From Marsupella aquatica (lineage: Eukaryota; Marchantiophyta): a stretch of DNA of 64,000 nt. The notes beneath the pieces are model-generated. The model saw only the letters and a program-made list of their open reading frames with translations. It was not told where the DNA came from and searched no databases. Positions 1-9,378 of this stretch are shown here, in pieces (positions within the stretch are counted from its first letter, which is position 1; the number at the start of each line of letters is the position of its first letter). Where the stretch lies: positions 15,562,001 through 15,626,000 of the forward strand of contig OZ316895.1 of assembly GCA_973895155.1 (NCBI GenBank), given 5' to 3'. A program made the position numbers and the translations under genes.

Positions 1-5
1 TGCAA

Positions 6-499
6 ATGATTGATCCTATGGGAGAATCTCATCTTTTTCCGGATGTGGAGAAGGATCCAAAAGACGTTGAGAAATTTTTTGACAAGTGGAAGAGCAACGA
101 AAATATGGCCCAATTTGTTCGAGAAAAGGATGGAAGATGTACTTGGTGCTTGTATCCATGGGGTCCCAAATCTGTTTCCATTTTGGGAACATGCGGTCAC
201 TTATGGCATCATGCTTGCTTGTTTCGGTGGATGAAGAAGAACCAAAAATATTGGTGTCCGAAACCATTCATCAACGAGAGTATGAGCAACGAGGTTTGTT
301 GAAACAAATGCCACCAATGGAGACACAGCAAGACACTGAAAAAATGACTCAAGAGAGTATTGCAATGACACAAATCGATTCAAGGCCCATTGACAACTTC
401 ACAGTCAATGATTACAACTTGTCAGGAGGTGAATTTCAAGAGTGGAAGGAATATGCAATGGCCAATCGACCAACAACAGATGAGCAAAACATGCAGTGA
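6..499 (+). pseudogene. RING-H2-like zinc-finger protein, 3' part
   Basis: The frame starting at 6 gives 98 residues with a RING-H2 pattern: a C-x2-C pair, 14 residues, then C-G-H-x2-H-x2-C, a Trp, and C-P. RING-H2 fingers usually act as E3 ubiquitin ligases by binding an E2 enzyme. The eighth zinc ligand, expected as C-P-x-C, is a Pro (CPKP), so the finger is incomplete in this frame. A second frame (about 240-499) carries on with a Gln/Glu/Asp-rich tail and ends at 499, which suggests a frameshift near 240-265 or an alternative reading. The start of the gene may lie outside the window. It sits beside a hAT pseudogene and could be transposon cargo. Family assignment beyond 'RING-like' is not supported. 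Confidence 0.45.
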
Positions 500-973
500 T
501 CTATTCGTCGCCATCATCATCGTCAGCAACTGGCAGAGGTGAAAGCAAAAGCGCAAGACAATGAGAACCAAAATTACTAGATTGCAAACACAATGTTTAG
601 TATAGCATATTTTATTGCATAGGACATGCACAATCCGGCGTAGTATATCATAGTTTGTCGTATAGTACTAGCATGTAATACCTAAACAAATATCAAGGTT
701 GTGACGAAAAGTGTCTTGTGTTATTTTTTTTTTTTTTTGCAACTGTCGATCAAATTGAAATTGTCTGGTCATCCATTGGACCGGATCTGCGCTATGATAT
801 TCTTGAAATGCGCCAACACGGGCATGTATGCTTGATGTGTATGGATTTGTCATGTTGTGCCTTTCATACATATTGAGTGTTGGAGAAGCATGTTGTCCCC
901 ACTGTGCATCATCAGGTTGTGCAAACAAAGTTGGTGTTGTTCTCTCCGGACAGAGCTCCGATGCAGCACCTCG
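500..973. other. AT-rich spacer, no gene seen
   Basis: This stretch separates the convergent RING-like ORF (plus) and hAT pseudogene (minus). It contains a T-run near 725-739. A minus-strand ORF at 668-928 might be a C-terminal tail of the hAT reading frame, but it has no recognised motif. I could not identify a hAT terminal inverted repeat here. Confidence 0.4.
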
Positions 974-3518
974 TCATTCAAATAAGTAGGAAGTATTTGC
1001 TTGGACATCATTTTGTAGATTCAATGTTGGGTAGGTGAAGGATGGGTTTGGTTGGGAAGGCACTACAAAGTTTGCATCGAATGAGTAGTCCTCGTCATCC
1101 TGAATTTGAGACTCATCGATTGTAGGGAACATCATTAAATCCATTTCATCTTCCCATTCTCCGGCATCACTTATTTCAGTATCTGGTGGAATACGAGTCA
1201 ACATGTCATTATCATTGTGTAATGATAATCCTTGCAAAGCCTCATCTGCGTCATCAATTTATCAAAATTCTCCACGTCATCTTTTCCAAAAGCCGCACAT
1301 GTAACACATGTTGTTCAGTGTGACATCCTTCTATGGAAGTAGGTCTCGGCCCATCATTTGTTGCTGTTCTTTCATCATATCGTCTGTACATAGAAGTATG
1401 AGGGTTTCTCACCTTTATGAACCCTTTTTGCACCCTCGAATTTGTGAATACAAAAACAAAATCCTTTGCTCGATCATTGGTCAACCTGTTACAGCTTTTT
1501 GAATGGATAAAGCCGTACGAACTCCAATTTCGTTCGCATGAAGATTCACACATTTGTTGATGCGTGATTCTTTTGGCCATCAATCTTAGCTCCGCGTAAT
1601 CAGCTCCATACAAATGCCACCACTCTCCAGGACTTAATTTCCCAATATTGGATTGTGCTCCTCTTATTGCAACCGATGAATTTGGCAATTTTTTTTGAGC
1701 CTCAAATGCCTGCATTTGGATGTCAGAAATAAGTGTCGTCACATCTCAATCATGGTTGATTCCTGCCTTCACCTTGTGTTCTGCATATATCTATGAACGT
1801 ATTCATTGAAGCCTCTATACAGTTCTGCATCTCTTGCCACATCTTCATCTTCATCTTCATCGAAGAAAAATTGAGGATTCAGATATGCTGCTGCTAACAT
1901 GAAATCAGTAGTGAGTGATTTTCGTCGATCCATATACACTTTCATTATCTTTGGTTTTAAGTAGTTCGTTACTAATGTACACCCCTCCATGCTCGCCTCC
2001 AGTTTAGCTATTCTTTTTTTCAAGCTCCAATATAGTCAAGGAGACTGTGGTGAAACTCCATCGAATTCTTGCAACATCTTCACCAACGGCAGGAAAAAAG
2101 CGACTGTAGATTTTACTTGAGCCCAAAATGTATCTTGCTGTATCCACGATTTAAGTTCGTCTGCCTTTGCCCTCGTCATATGCCCTTGTGACTTTGGTCG
2201 AACTGGCAGCCGATCACGATAGGATTGCCACTTATCGTCAATGACCATTTGTTGTAAAGCTCCTCTTAGCTCCAATGCTCTCTACGCCATTAAAAAATTT
2301 GTTGCAAATCTCGTTGCATTTGGATTTAACAACTTCCTGTAACCGGATTTCCTCACAAATATTGCAGACAACTTTTATGATGATGTAACTGCTTTAACTA
2401 TCCATCTCAAGTGCTTAAAAACAATTTGAATGGATTTTTTTCCGCTCATCTAGCACTACATTCTTGTGGCCACACATGTCTTCTAGTAACATATTAAACA
2501 CGTGGGCAGCACACTAACTCCACGTCACATGTGGATATTTTTTCATGACTATCTCTTCGATAACAATTTGTATGATGTGATCAGCGCCAATGTCATCTAT
2601 GTATTTTAACCACATGTCACCAAGATACTTCCCATCTTTCAGCTTGTGCAGCGTTCCAACTATCCAAAAAAAAGTCTCCTTTTGAACTCAACAACATGAC
2701 ATTCATCAAAGATTCCCTTTGGATATTTTCCCATCCATCGGATGAAAGGGAATATCCAAAGGGTTTTGCCTCCTTCATTGGTTTTGTCATGTCCTTTGTA
2801 AGATCAACTCTAGCCTCCTCCAATAATTTCATTCGCAAATTTTGCATACCCGGAAGAGAATATCCATTTACAATCCCTTTTGAGGTTTCTGTGACTGCTT
2901 CACGGAAGAAAGAATTCTCCGACACATTGAACGGAATACCACTTGAATAAAAAGCTTTAGCCCACAGCTTATCCAAAAGAGCTCTATTTGGAATTTGATA
3001 AGCATCCATGATTGGGTTTGCAAAATTTGATGCTCTACTTCGATGACTCATATTTCCATCCTCATCAAGGTCAACAAAATTTGAGTCTCGAGTTGATGCT
3101 TGCAAATTGGAAGATGGGTTATATGACCTACGACCTCTCATGGATAACAAAATATGACTTCCATCACTTCGTTTGTACTTTATGGATGGGTCAACCTTTA
3201 TGACATTGTACATTCTATTGATGTCATCTAAGTCAACAACTTCATACAAGCCTATGCAAGGTGGCCATCTCCTTTGAGTATGTTTCCCGTTAAATGTGCT
3301 TTTGCTCGTGTTGCATGATGCGTTGTATATTTCTTGCAAAATTTGCATCTTCGATATATACGATTAATATCATTACACGCTGATGGCGTATCACATCGTT
3401 CAAAATATTTCCACACTGGGGAGAATTTTGCACTACGATCTCGATTGTGATTTCCACCGTGCCTAACAGGAGTAGAATGAGCTGATGAGTTGCCCGACTC
3501 ATCTTCTTCGGAAGACAT
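974..3518 (-). pseudogene. hAT-superfamily transposase, decayed
   Basis: Reading the minus strand from the ATG at 3518, the pieces follow the usual order of plant hAT transposases. First is an acidic N-terminus and a BED zinc finger (CKFC followed by a His-rich stretch, about 3290-3390). Next comes a DUF659-like segment with SLSSDGWENIQRESLMNV (about 2690-2745). The catalytic-domain remains run 1769-2640. Last is a C-terminal hATC dimerisation domain at 1254-1742 with the hallmark WWHLYGADYAELRLMAKRI and SSCERNWSSYGFIHS strings. Frames change at about 3265, 2640, 2030, 1750 and 1240, so no full-length protein can be made as read. hAT transposases cut and paste DNA flanked by short inverted repeats and 8-bp target duplications. 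The family call is firm, the element ends are unknown. Confidence 0.85.
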
Positions 3519-4180
3519 GATCAAAAACAAGAACTTTACACACAAAGTGTCTACTTATACGTCGCTAAACATAGTCACTTAATAAAATTTGAATGATTAT
3601 TTGTTATTCTTTTGAAGTAACAACAATAAAACGAGAAAAAAAAACTACTAACACGATTTCGGACCAAACGAGAACTATTTCCTCTAAACGAGAAGTGTAT
3701 TTTCATTTTCCGCCGAATCTCACGAAATCGGCAGTTTTTTTCATCAAAAACACGTTTTTGGGGAAATAATGTAATTCGTATCGGAGTTCGGATTGAAACA
3801 GCATATTTAATAATGATCAAAACCAATGAAATTCATGCTAACAAACATTCATATTATCAAGGAACAATTAGATCCAAAAAACTTTCTCCTCGACCTCATA
3901 TTCACGCTCTCCAAAGATATATGAAAGGTCTTATCTATAAATCCATATCCATGTTTCGAGCCAAGTGCGATAACTGTATCGGACTCCGGATTTGAGCCAC
4001 GAAAACTCCGACCCAATCTCAGGTCTCTCAGTTTTTGGATATTTACCAAAAATATTTTACATCACAGTCGATAAGAATTACTGCACGGTTCGTCAAACTT
4101 ACCTTGCAATTACCTCCGCAATTGACCAGTTACCTCCGCAAGTGACCATAGTCAACATGCCATTCTTTCAACAGCAATGC
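3519..4180. other. hAT 5' flank and possible left end of a 10.7-kb element
   Basis: No gene is visible. The stretch must hold the promoter of the hAT gene. It also contains a 25-base stretch at 3651-3675 that matches 21 of 25 bases, in inverted orientation, with 14276-14300. A second shared string, cgagaagtgt (near 3695), occurs next to the right copy as well. An ATACGTCG string (3558-3565) also recurs inverted at 14387-14395. These may be terminal repeats of the palindrome-rich block. Confidence 0.35.
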
Positions 4181-4186
4181 GCAGTC

Positions 4187-4200
4187 CGATAAAATTATCG
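4187..4200. promoter_or_regulatory. Palindrome CGATAAAATTATCG (first of 19)
   Basis: First site of the dispersed palindrome family. It is preceded by CAATGC a few bases upstream, as several other sites are. It lies in non-coding sequence upstream of the DUF7869-type gene. Confidence 0.7.
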
Positions 4201-4269
4201 CAAAAACTACGGGCGACAAAATACTAGTCGACAATACTAAGATCCTTCGATTCATCGGTTAAATTTCAA

Positions 4270-4560
4270 AATTCCTATCCATATGAAGAAAACTCTTCGC
4301 AATACCAACATCAGATAAATTTATCGCTTCAATTTCAAAATTGCAACTTCCATATGAAGGAACCACTTTTGCAATACCAACATCAGATAAATGTATCGCT
4401 TCAATTTCAAATTGCAACTTCCATATGAAGGAACCACTTTTGCAATACCAACATAAGATAAATTTATCGCTTCAATTTCAAATTGCAACTTCCATATGAA
4501 GGAACCACTTTTGCAATACCAACATCAGATAAATTTATCGCTTCAATTTCAAAACTATAT
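4270..4560. repeat. 71-bp tandem repeat with a palindrome in each unit
   Basis: About four units of 71-72 bp. Each contains AGATAAATTTATCG (at 4313, 4385, 4456 and 4527; the second has one internal change) followed by a shared segment with cttcaatttcaaattgcaac. It lies about 200-500 bp upstream of the first ORF of the DUF7869-type gene, where a promoter would be. The inside of each unit keeps the palindrome core while losing its first C. Confidence 0.85.
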
Positions 4561-4837
4561 AATTTTGCCACGATGCAAGTGTGAGAATGAAATTGGAAAT
4601 CCAAGAAATATACCCTTTTATGCTATTTTGTCGTTTAGGGTGACAGCCAATCAAAAGTGGACATGTGGGCCAACCCCTCAACTGACACTTTAAAAGGGCC
4701 ACCGCCGATAAGTTTTTGGCGTTTATCGAGAGTAGAGTTTTGGGAGTTGTGTTCTTGGAGCAACATTCTGTCCGTTGAGCCTTTCGTTTTCCCTGATTGT
4801 GGGAGGAATGCAAAGCCCCATAGTGTCTCGGATAGCC

Positions 4838-5278
4838 ATGTCTCAATCAGACACAGATTCACCTTCCAGCTCAGTTGAATCCTCTCCTAATCTTGTCGCT
4901 CGCTGTTTGCCAAGTCGCATACTTAAAGCTCTACCTCTCTCACAGCAAATAGTGCCCGAAATCTCTGACTCAGATTCTGATGCAAGTTCTGGTCCTGAGC
5001 CTAGTGCTTACTATGTGTCGCCTAGTAAACCTGAGAAGCGTCGTCTCTTGAGCGTTCCATCGCCAAGAAATGAGAAACTTTCAATCCCAGGTTTAGGTCC
5101 GAGATGTTGCTTCAGGCCATCCATCCCGGGTTATGGAGAGGGTATCCGGCGACCGATACGCGTATCGCAGTCGGCATTCAAGTCGCCACATTGGCCTCAT
5201 TCACAATTGGAGGACCCAAAAGGAACGTCACACTCAAAAGTGACTATAGTTTATGATGCTTTAGGACATCATTTGTAA
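4838..5278 (+). CDS. Ser/Pro-rich ORF, probable 5' exon of the DUF7869-type gene
   Basis: An open frame with ATG at 4838 (in-frame alternatives from 4775) encodes a Ser/Asp/Pro/Arg-rich, probably disordered protein segment that begins MSQSDTDSPSSSVES. It ends at 5278. Just upstream, at 4706-4728, two palindrome half-sites (CGATAA and TTTATCG) face each other across about 10 bases. There is no recognised domain. Low-complexity acidic and Ser-rich N-terminal regions next to a DUF7869 domain make it a likely first exon, but the splice donor was not resolved. It could also be a separate small gene or chance ORF. Confidence 0.4.
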   Translation: MSQSDTDSPSSSVESSPNLVARCLPSRILKALPLSQQIVPEISDSDSDASSGPEPSAYYVSPSKPEKRRLLSVPSPRNEKLSIPGLGPRCCFRPSIPGYGEGIRRPIRVSQSAFKSPHWPHSQLEDPKGTSHSKVTIVYDALGHHL

Positions 5279-5822
5279 GGTGTAATGAGATGATATGCAA
5301 AATTTGATGTACTATACGTAATAAACATCCTGTAGGTTGGTAACATTCATTAAACTATCTAGCATTTGAGACTTTGAAGCTTTCCTTATATGTCCTTCAA
5401 AGATTGATAAAATGACTTGTCACGCAACGAGTCACATCATTTCAGGACTAGAAAGGACTCTAAAAATTGCATTTTAGACAATGAAATTTTACCAAGGCAT
5501 GCATACTAATAGAATAATCTTATATTTCAAAACTCAAATATTGACACACACTAAACCTTTATGTACAGGACAAAAATAATAAGTAATTTTGGCTTATTTA
5601 GGGCCATCAATAAAAGGATCCTTTAAAAAAGTTAAAAACTTGATTTATCTACATGGTGAGGTAGGTTACACCACGTAAAATAGTCTTGTGAAAAAATTAG
5701 ACTTAAATGTCTTGAGATAAAATCATGATGAAGCTTTTTCCATGTTACAAAAGTCATTTTTCACTAAAAAAACATGTTTTTGAGTCCTGAAAGTGGTTCC
5801 TGTGAGGTACACCCAATTGTGA
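5279..5822. other. Putative intron or spacer, AT-rich
   Basis: The sequence is markedly more AT-rich than the flanking ORFs and has no coding look. It would be an intron if the two Ser-rich ORFs belong to one gene. I see no palindrome copies in it. Confidence 0.3.
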
Positions 5823-5894
5823 ATGAGACCCATTCAACACAAGTTCAATGACGGATCTTTCAGTCTCCGGGTGAGGATCGGGACACAGAAATAC

Positions 5895-5920
5895 AAAGAC
5901 CGATACGACGATCGGTCTTT
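5895..5920. repeat. Perfect 10-bp inverted repeat, 6-base loop
   Basis: AAAGACCGAT, then ACGACG, then ATCGGTCTTT. The arms are perfectly complementary and could form a hairpin in DNA or RNA. The sequence differs from the AT-rich palindrome family, although both contain CGAT. Confidence 0.8.
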
Positions 5921-6019
5921 GCATTGCCTGGACTGGATGTGCGAGCAAGCGAGGGAATCGGACTGCGAAGTCCAGACTCAGGCCTTTCTCGAATGGTCCG
6001 TGGGAATCGTGGTGAATAA

Positions 6020-6490
6020 GTGCTCAATTTTCCAGCAGCTCCCGGAGTCGTTGGGACTGCACGTGCGAATCCAGAATCTCCAAGTTCTCAAGGGCGGACT
6101 GTCATTGGTTCCAGGCTCCAGGTATCGAGGAGAGGTCTTAGTGGCGTTCGGGTTATGTATAGAGAGCCACGGAGTCCAATTGTGTTTTCAGATGAGTCGA
6201 CTGCATCGGAGGACGAAGATGAGGAAGGAGATGAGGAAGGAGATAGAGAATCCGATATAATAGCACAAGTTGTGTCTGAATGTTTAGAAGGAGCTATCGA
6301 AGAGAATAGCTATAGTCGTCTATTCAGTGCCCCTCTAAATGCATCAAGGAGATCTATAGAGGATGGTAGCTCAGCAGAGAGTGATGCATCTATTCGCGAG
6401 GCACCTGAAGGACCCAAAAATGCCAATGTTATGAACGGATTTCAGGTTGTAGAGAAGTCAAATCAGCCTAGTAAAAAAGATAGGGACTGA
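6020..6490 (+). CDS. Acidic/Ser-rich ORF, probable exon of the DUF7869-type gene
   Basis: The open frame ends at a TGA (6488-6490). It shows an Arg/Ser-rich start and a strongly acidic run (SEDEDEEGDEEGD), then a Ser-rich stretch. The same frame continues past the TGA without shift into the recognisable DUF7869-type N-terminal region. The two are therefore one coding frame interrupted by a single stop, or joined by an unrecognised intron. The product segment is probably disordered. Upstream, the same frame is open back to a TAA near 6016. Confidence 0.45.
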   Translation: MLNFPAAPGVVGTARANPESPSSQGRTVIGSRLQVSRRGLSGVRVMYREPRSPIVFSDESTASEDEDEEGDEEGDRESDIIAQVVSECLEGAIEENSYSRLFSAPLNASRRSIEDGSSAESDASIREAPEGPKNANVMNGFQVVEKSNQPSKKDRD

Positions 6491-9030
6491 ATTACTAGGA
6501 AAGACAATGTGATAAATGACAAATTGAATAGAAACAAAATGAGAGAAATTCATAAGTATTCGTGTTGTGATAATTACTGTCTGCGGAATTCGGGTCTGCT
6601 AGCCGTGATGAAACAACGCACTTATTACTATGGGCTATCCTACCCAGAGAAGAACGTCCTTCTAAGAGGATGTGTAAAGGGTGGGCATGCTGGTGCAAGT
6701 GGTTACTCAGTTAGCGGTAGATCCTTTTGTCAAAGTGGTTTTAAGAAATTATTTTCACTAGGAAATAATCGTCTCCAAAAAATCTCGCAGAACATGTTTT
6801 CTCGGATACAGATCGGTACAGTTTGTCGAGAAAAATCACCCGCACATCTTGGTCTCGTCCAATGGCTGGATGATTTTTTTTCCACAAATGTCGAGAGTCT
6901 CCCCAACAAGGATATCTTTCATTTACCTGACAATTGGACAAAAACATAAGTTTTTGATGCCTTCCAGTCCGAAACCTAATGCGCCAAGAACAAGGCATGA
7001 CATATTCGTGGTTTGTTCGCATTTGGAACAAGGAGTTTCCTCGCGTGCGCATCCCCAAAAGGAGCCGTTTCTCCACCTGCGCCCCGTGTACTGAATTCAA
7101 AGCACTCCGTGACAAGGCAACACTCGAAGCAGAAAAGAGTAAGTTTCTAAACCTGTGTGTTACTCCCGATAATTTTATCGGGTTGAGTATTCATGTGCTT
7201 CTTCTTTGGCCATGTGAGTGAATATATCGTTTGAATAGTTTGAATACTGAACCTGATAAATTTATCGCTATCACAGTTTTTCATTACGGTCTTGTGTTTG
7301 AATACTGAACCCGATAAATTTATCGTTGTCAGGGTTTATCATTACGGTCTCGTGTTTGAATACTGAACCCGATAAATTTATCGCTGTCAGGGTTCAACAT
7401 TGCGGTTATCATGTTTTGTCCTAAACATTTTTATTATTGTAGGAAAATTCTCAACATTGCTAAACGAGCATCGAAAGGCACAAGCAGTCGAGAGGGAGAA
7501 GTTAGCAAAGCACCGGAGCAAATGTTACAAGAGTCCGGAGAAATATTTGGGCATCTGTATTGATGGAATGGATCAAAAGAAGACAGAGATACCTCATTTC
7601 ATTCGGTGTCCGAAGAATATGGATGAAAAATATTTCATCCCCGTACACGTAGTGGGTTGTTTGATCTTCACAAACAATTAAGTTCAAATGTTTTTTTGAA
7701 CTATCCAAATATTCACAATGATAGCAACCTGACCATCCACGTTATCCAGCATATTCTGAATACCTGGGAAGGTCTGCTCCCTCCAGTGCTTTACCTCCAG
7801 CTTGATAACACAGCTCGGGAAAACAAGAATAAATATCTTATGGCATATTTGAATATGTTGGTGGAGATAGGTGTTTTCCAGAAAATAAAGGTTGGTTTCC
7901 TATTGGTAGGGCACACCCATGATCAAATTGATCAAATGTTTAGCAAGTTTTCTTCAAAATTGAACAAGCGAAAAGCTTTCCGGTTGGACACTCTTTCAGC
8001 AATCATAGAGGAATCCTACAATCCTACGGCAAAGATATTTTTCGTCGAGGAGGTTGCCGATTTCAAGAAATTTGTGTCAGACAAAGATCAAGCAAATGAC
8101 AAGGATATGGATGGTCAGGTTCTACGTACTCTCCACGGCATAAGTGCTCAAAAACAATTTTGGATTACTAGAGTACTCAAAGATGGAAGTGCTCGGTCCG
8201 TATTCCATGCCAAACATCTTTCAACGACAATCGATTGGGGGGAGACGGTGGATTTTGTTCAATACATTCCATCATCTGGAATGTGGGTCGCACCGCAAAT
8301 GGCATTGAAGTCGGCCACGGGAGCGACAGGAGACAATGAAGAGCAAGAGAATGATGCTGAGGAACAAGATGAGCGGGCGGCTCAAAGTTATTTGTCAACT
8401 CTTCAAAAATATCGAAGAGCAATTGAAGATGGATTTAATTACTTTGACGACGCAGATCGTCTATGGTGGGGTCATTTTTTTGACAAACAAAAAGAAGTGA
8501 TTCAGCACCACCTGAAACCTGCACAATGGAGTTTTGATTGGAGTTGGCCCAAGGTAAACGTACAAAGAGAACTTCCGAGTAATCCTACGGAAGCAGCAAT
8601 GGAACCTAGCTTGGTTGATAAAGTAGCGGGTGTGAGGACAGTCATGTATTCCGGAAGTCGAAGAAAAGTCACGGAAATTGGAGACTTCAAGGATCTAGAG
8701 GTGAATACTAAATTTGCAATGATATGTGTAGTAGCCCATCAGGATCCCAAGGGAAGACCATTCTGGATGGCAAAAGTGACTGAGATTCTCACAAGAATTA
8801 ACGACATCCCGGAGCGGATTAAAATCACTTGGTATGCAATGGATTCGGAGGAAGAGTCTGCAATTGAAGGCAGATATTATCCGGAGAAAGAGGCTTCATC
8901 TAGCAAAGTACTGGAGGATGAATTGTCCCTATCAGAAACTGCCGTTTATGCGTATAACTTTGCGTTATTGCAAATAGTACTCTCCCTATACAAACAAGAC
9001 GAATCATTCAAAATGCAATGGAGACTGTAG
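6491..9030 (+). pseudogene. DUF7869-type (RNase H-like, transposase-like) protein
   Basis: Spliced, broken reading frame. Frame 2 from about 6509 encodes a Cys-containing N-terminal region, a GRSFCQSGFKKLF segment, and LVQWLDDFFSTNVESLPN. A TAA (about 6948) and a frame change (about 6975) precede WFVRIWNKEFPRVRIPKRSR and a CAPC motif. A clean GT-AG intron (7139-7442; donor GTAAGT, acceptor TTGTAG) joins AAG-A to GA-AAA in frame. After it come ICIDGMDQKKTEIPHF, a one-base-type frameshift (about 7657-7682), then LPPVLYLQLDNTARENKNKY and VGHTHDQIDQMFSKFSS, and a 300-residue tail ending at 9030. The Asp residues in IDGMDQ and LQLDNT and the HTHxxID motif recall DDE/RNase H-like nucleases. DUF7869 is the family name I recall. 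Function is unknown; a transposase role is my inference. Confidence 0.7.
7165..7383. repeat. Intronic 58-bp tandem repeat with four palindromes
   Basis: Within the intron 7139-7442, one palindrome (CGATAATTTTATCG, 7167-7180, extended to CCCGATAATTTTATCGGG) is followed by three 58-bp units. Each unit has TTTGAATACTGAACC, then [T/C]GATAAATTTATCG (7254, 7312, 7370). The flanking exon phases fit, so this is a true intron that carries the array. Confidence 0.85.
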
Positions 9031-9378
9031 TTGTTGATAGTCGAAGCTAGTTTCAGGTTTAAGTTATAATGGTTATCGTTCCCATGAATATGTACAGTGG
9101 TTATCGTTCTGGGACTATGTACTCCGCAGCTATAATGATATCTTTTTTTTTAAATAATTGCAATGACAAACCAGTTAGAGAATACAATGCTGTCCGATAA
9201 GATTATCGACAACTCCATTCCCCCAGCAGGAACACCGCGACAGTCCGATATATGCAAAGTCCGATAAATTTATCGCATTAATAAATGTGAGAAAGGATCT
9301 TCCTCATGGAATACAGAAGTCGATAAATTTATCGACCACTTCATTGGTGATTGACATTATCCTAACGAGCACACGCAA
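9031..9378. repeat. Convergent 3' spacer with three palindromes
   Basis: This spacer lies between the DUF7869-type gene (plus) and the methylase-like gene (minus), so it holds both 3' ends. Palindromes are at 9195-9208 (CGATAAGATTATCG), 9262-9275 and 9321-9334 (CGATAAATTTATCG). The first carries CAATGC about 4 bases upstream. Because it is a terminator side for both genes, the sites cannot simply be promoter elements. Confidence 0.75.
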
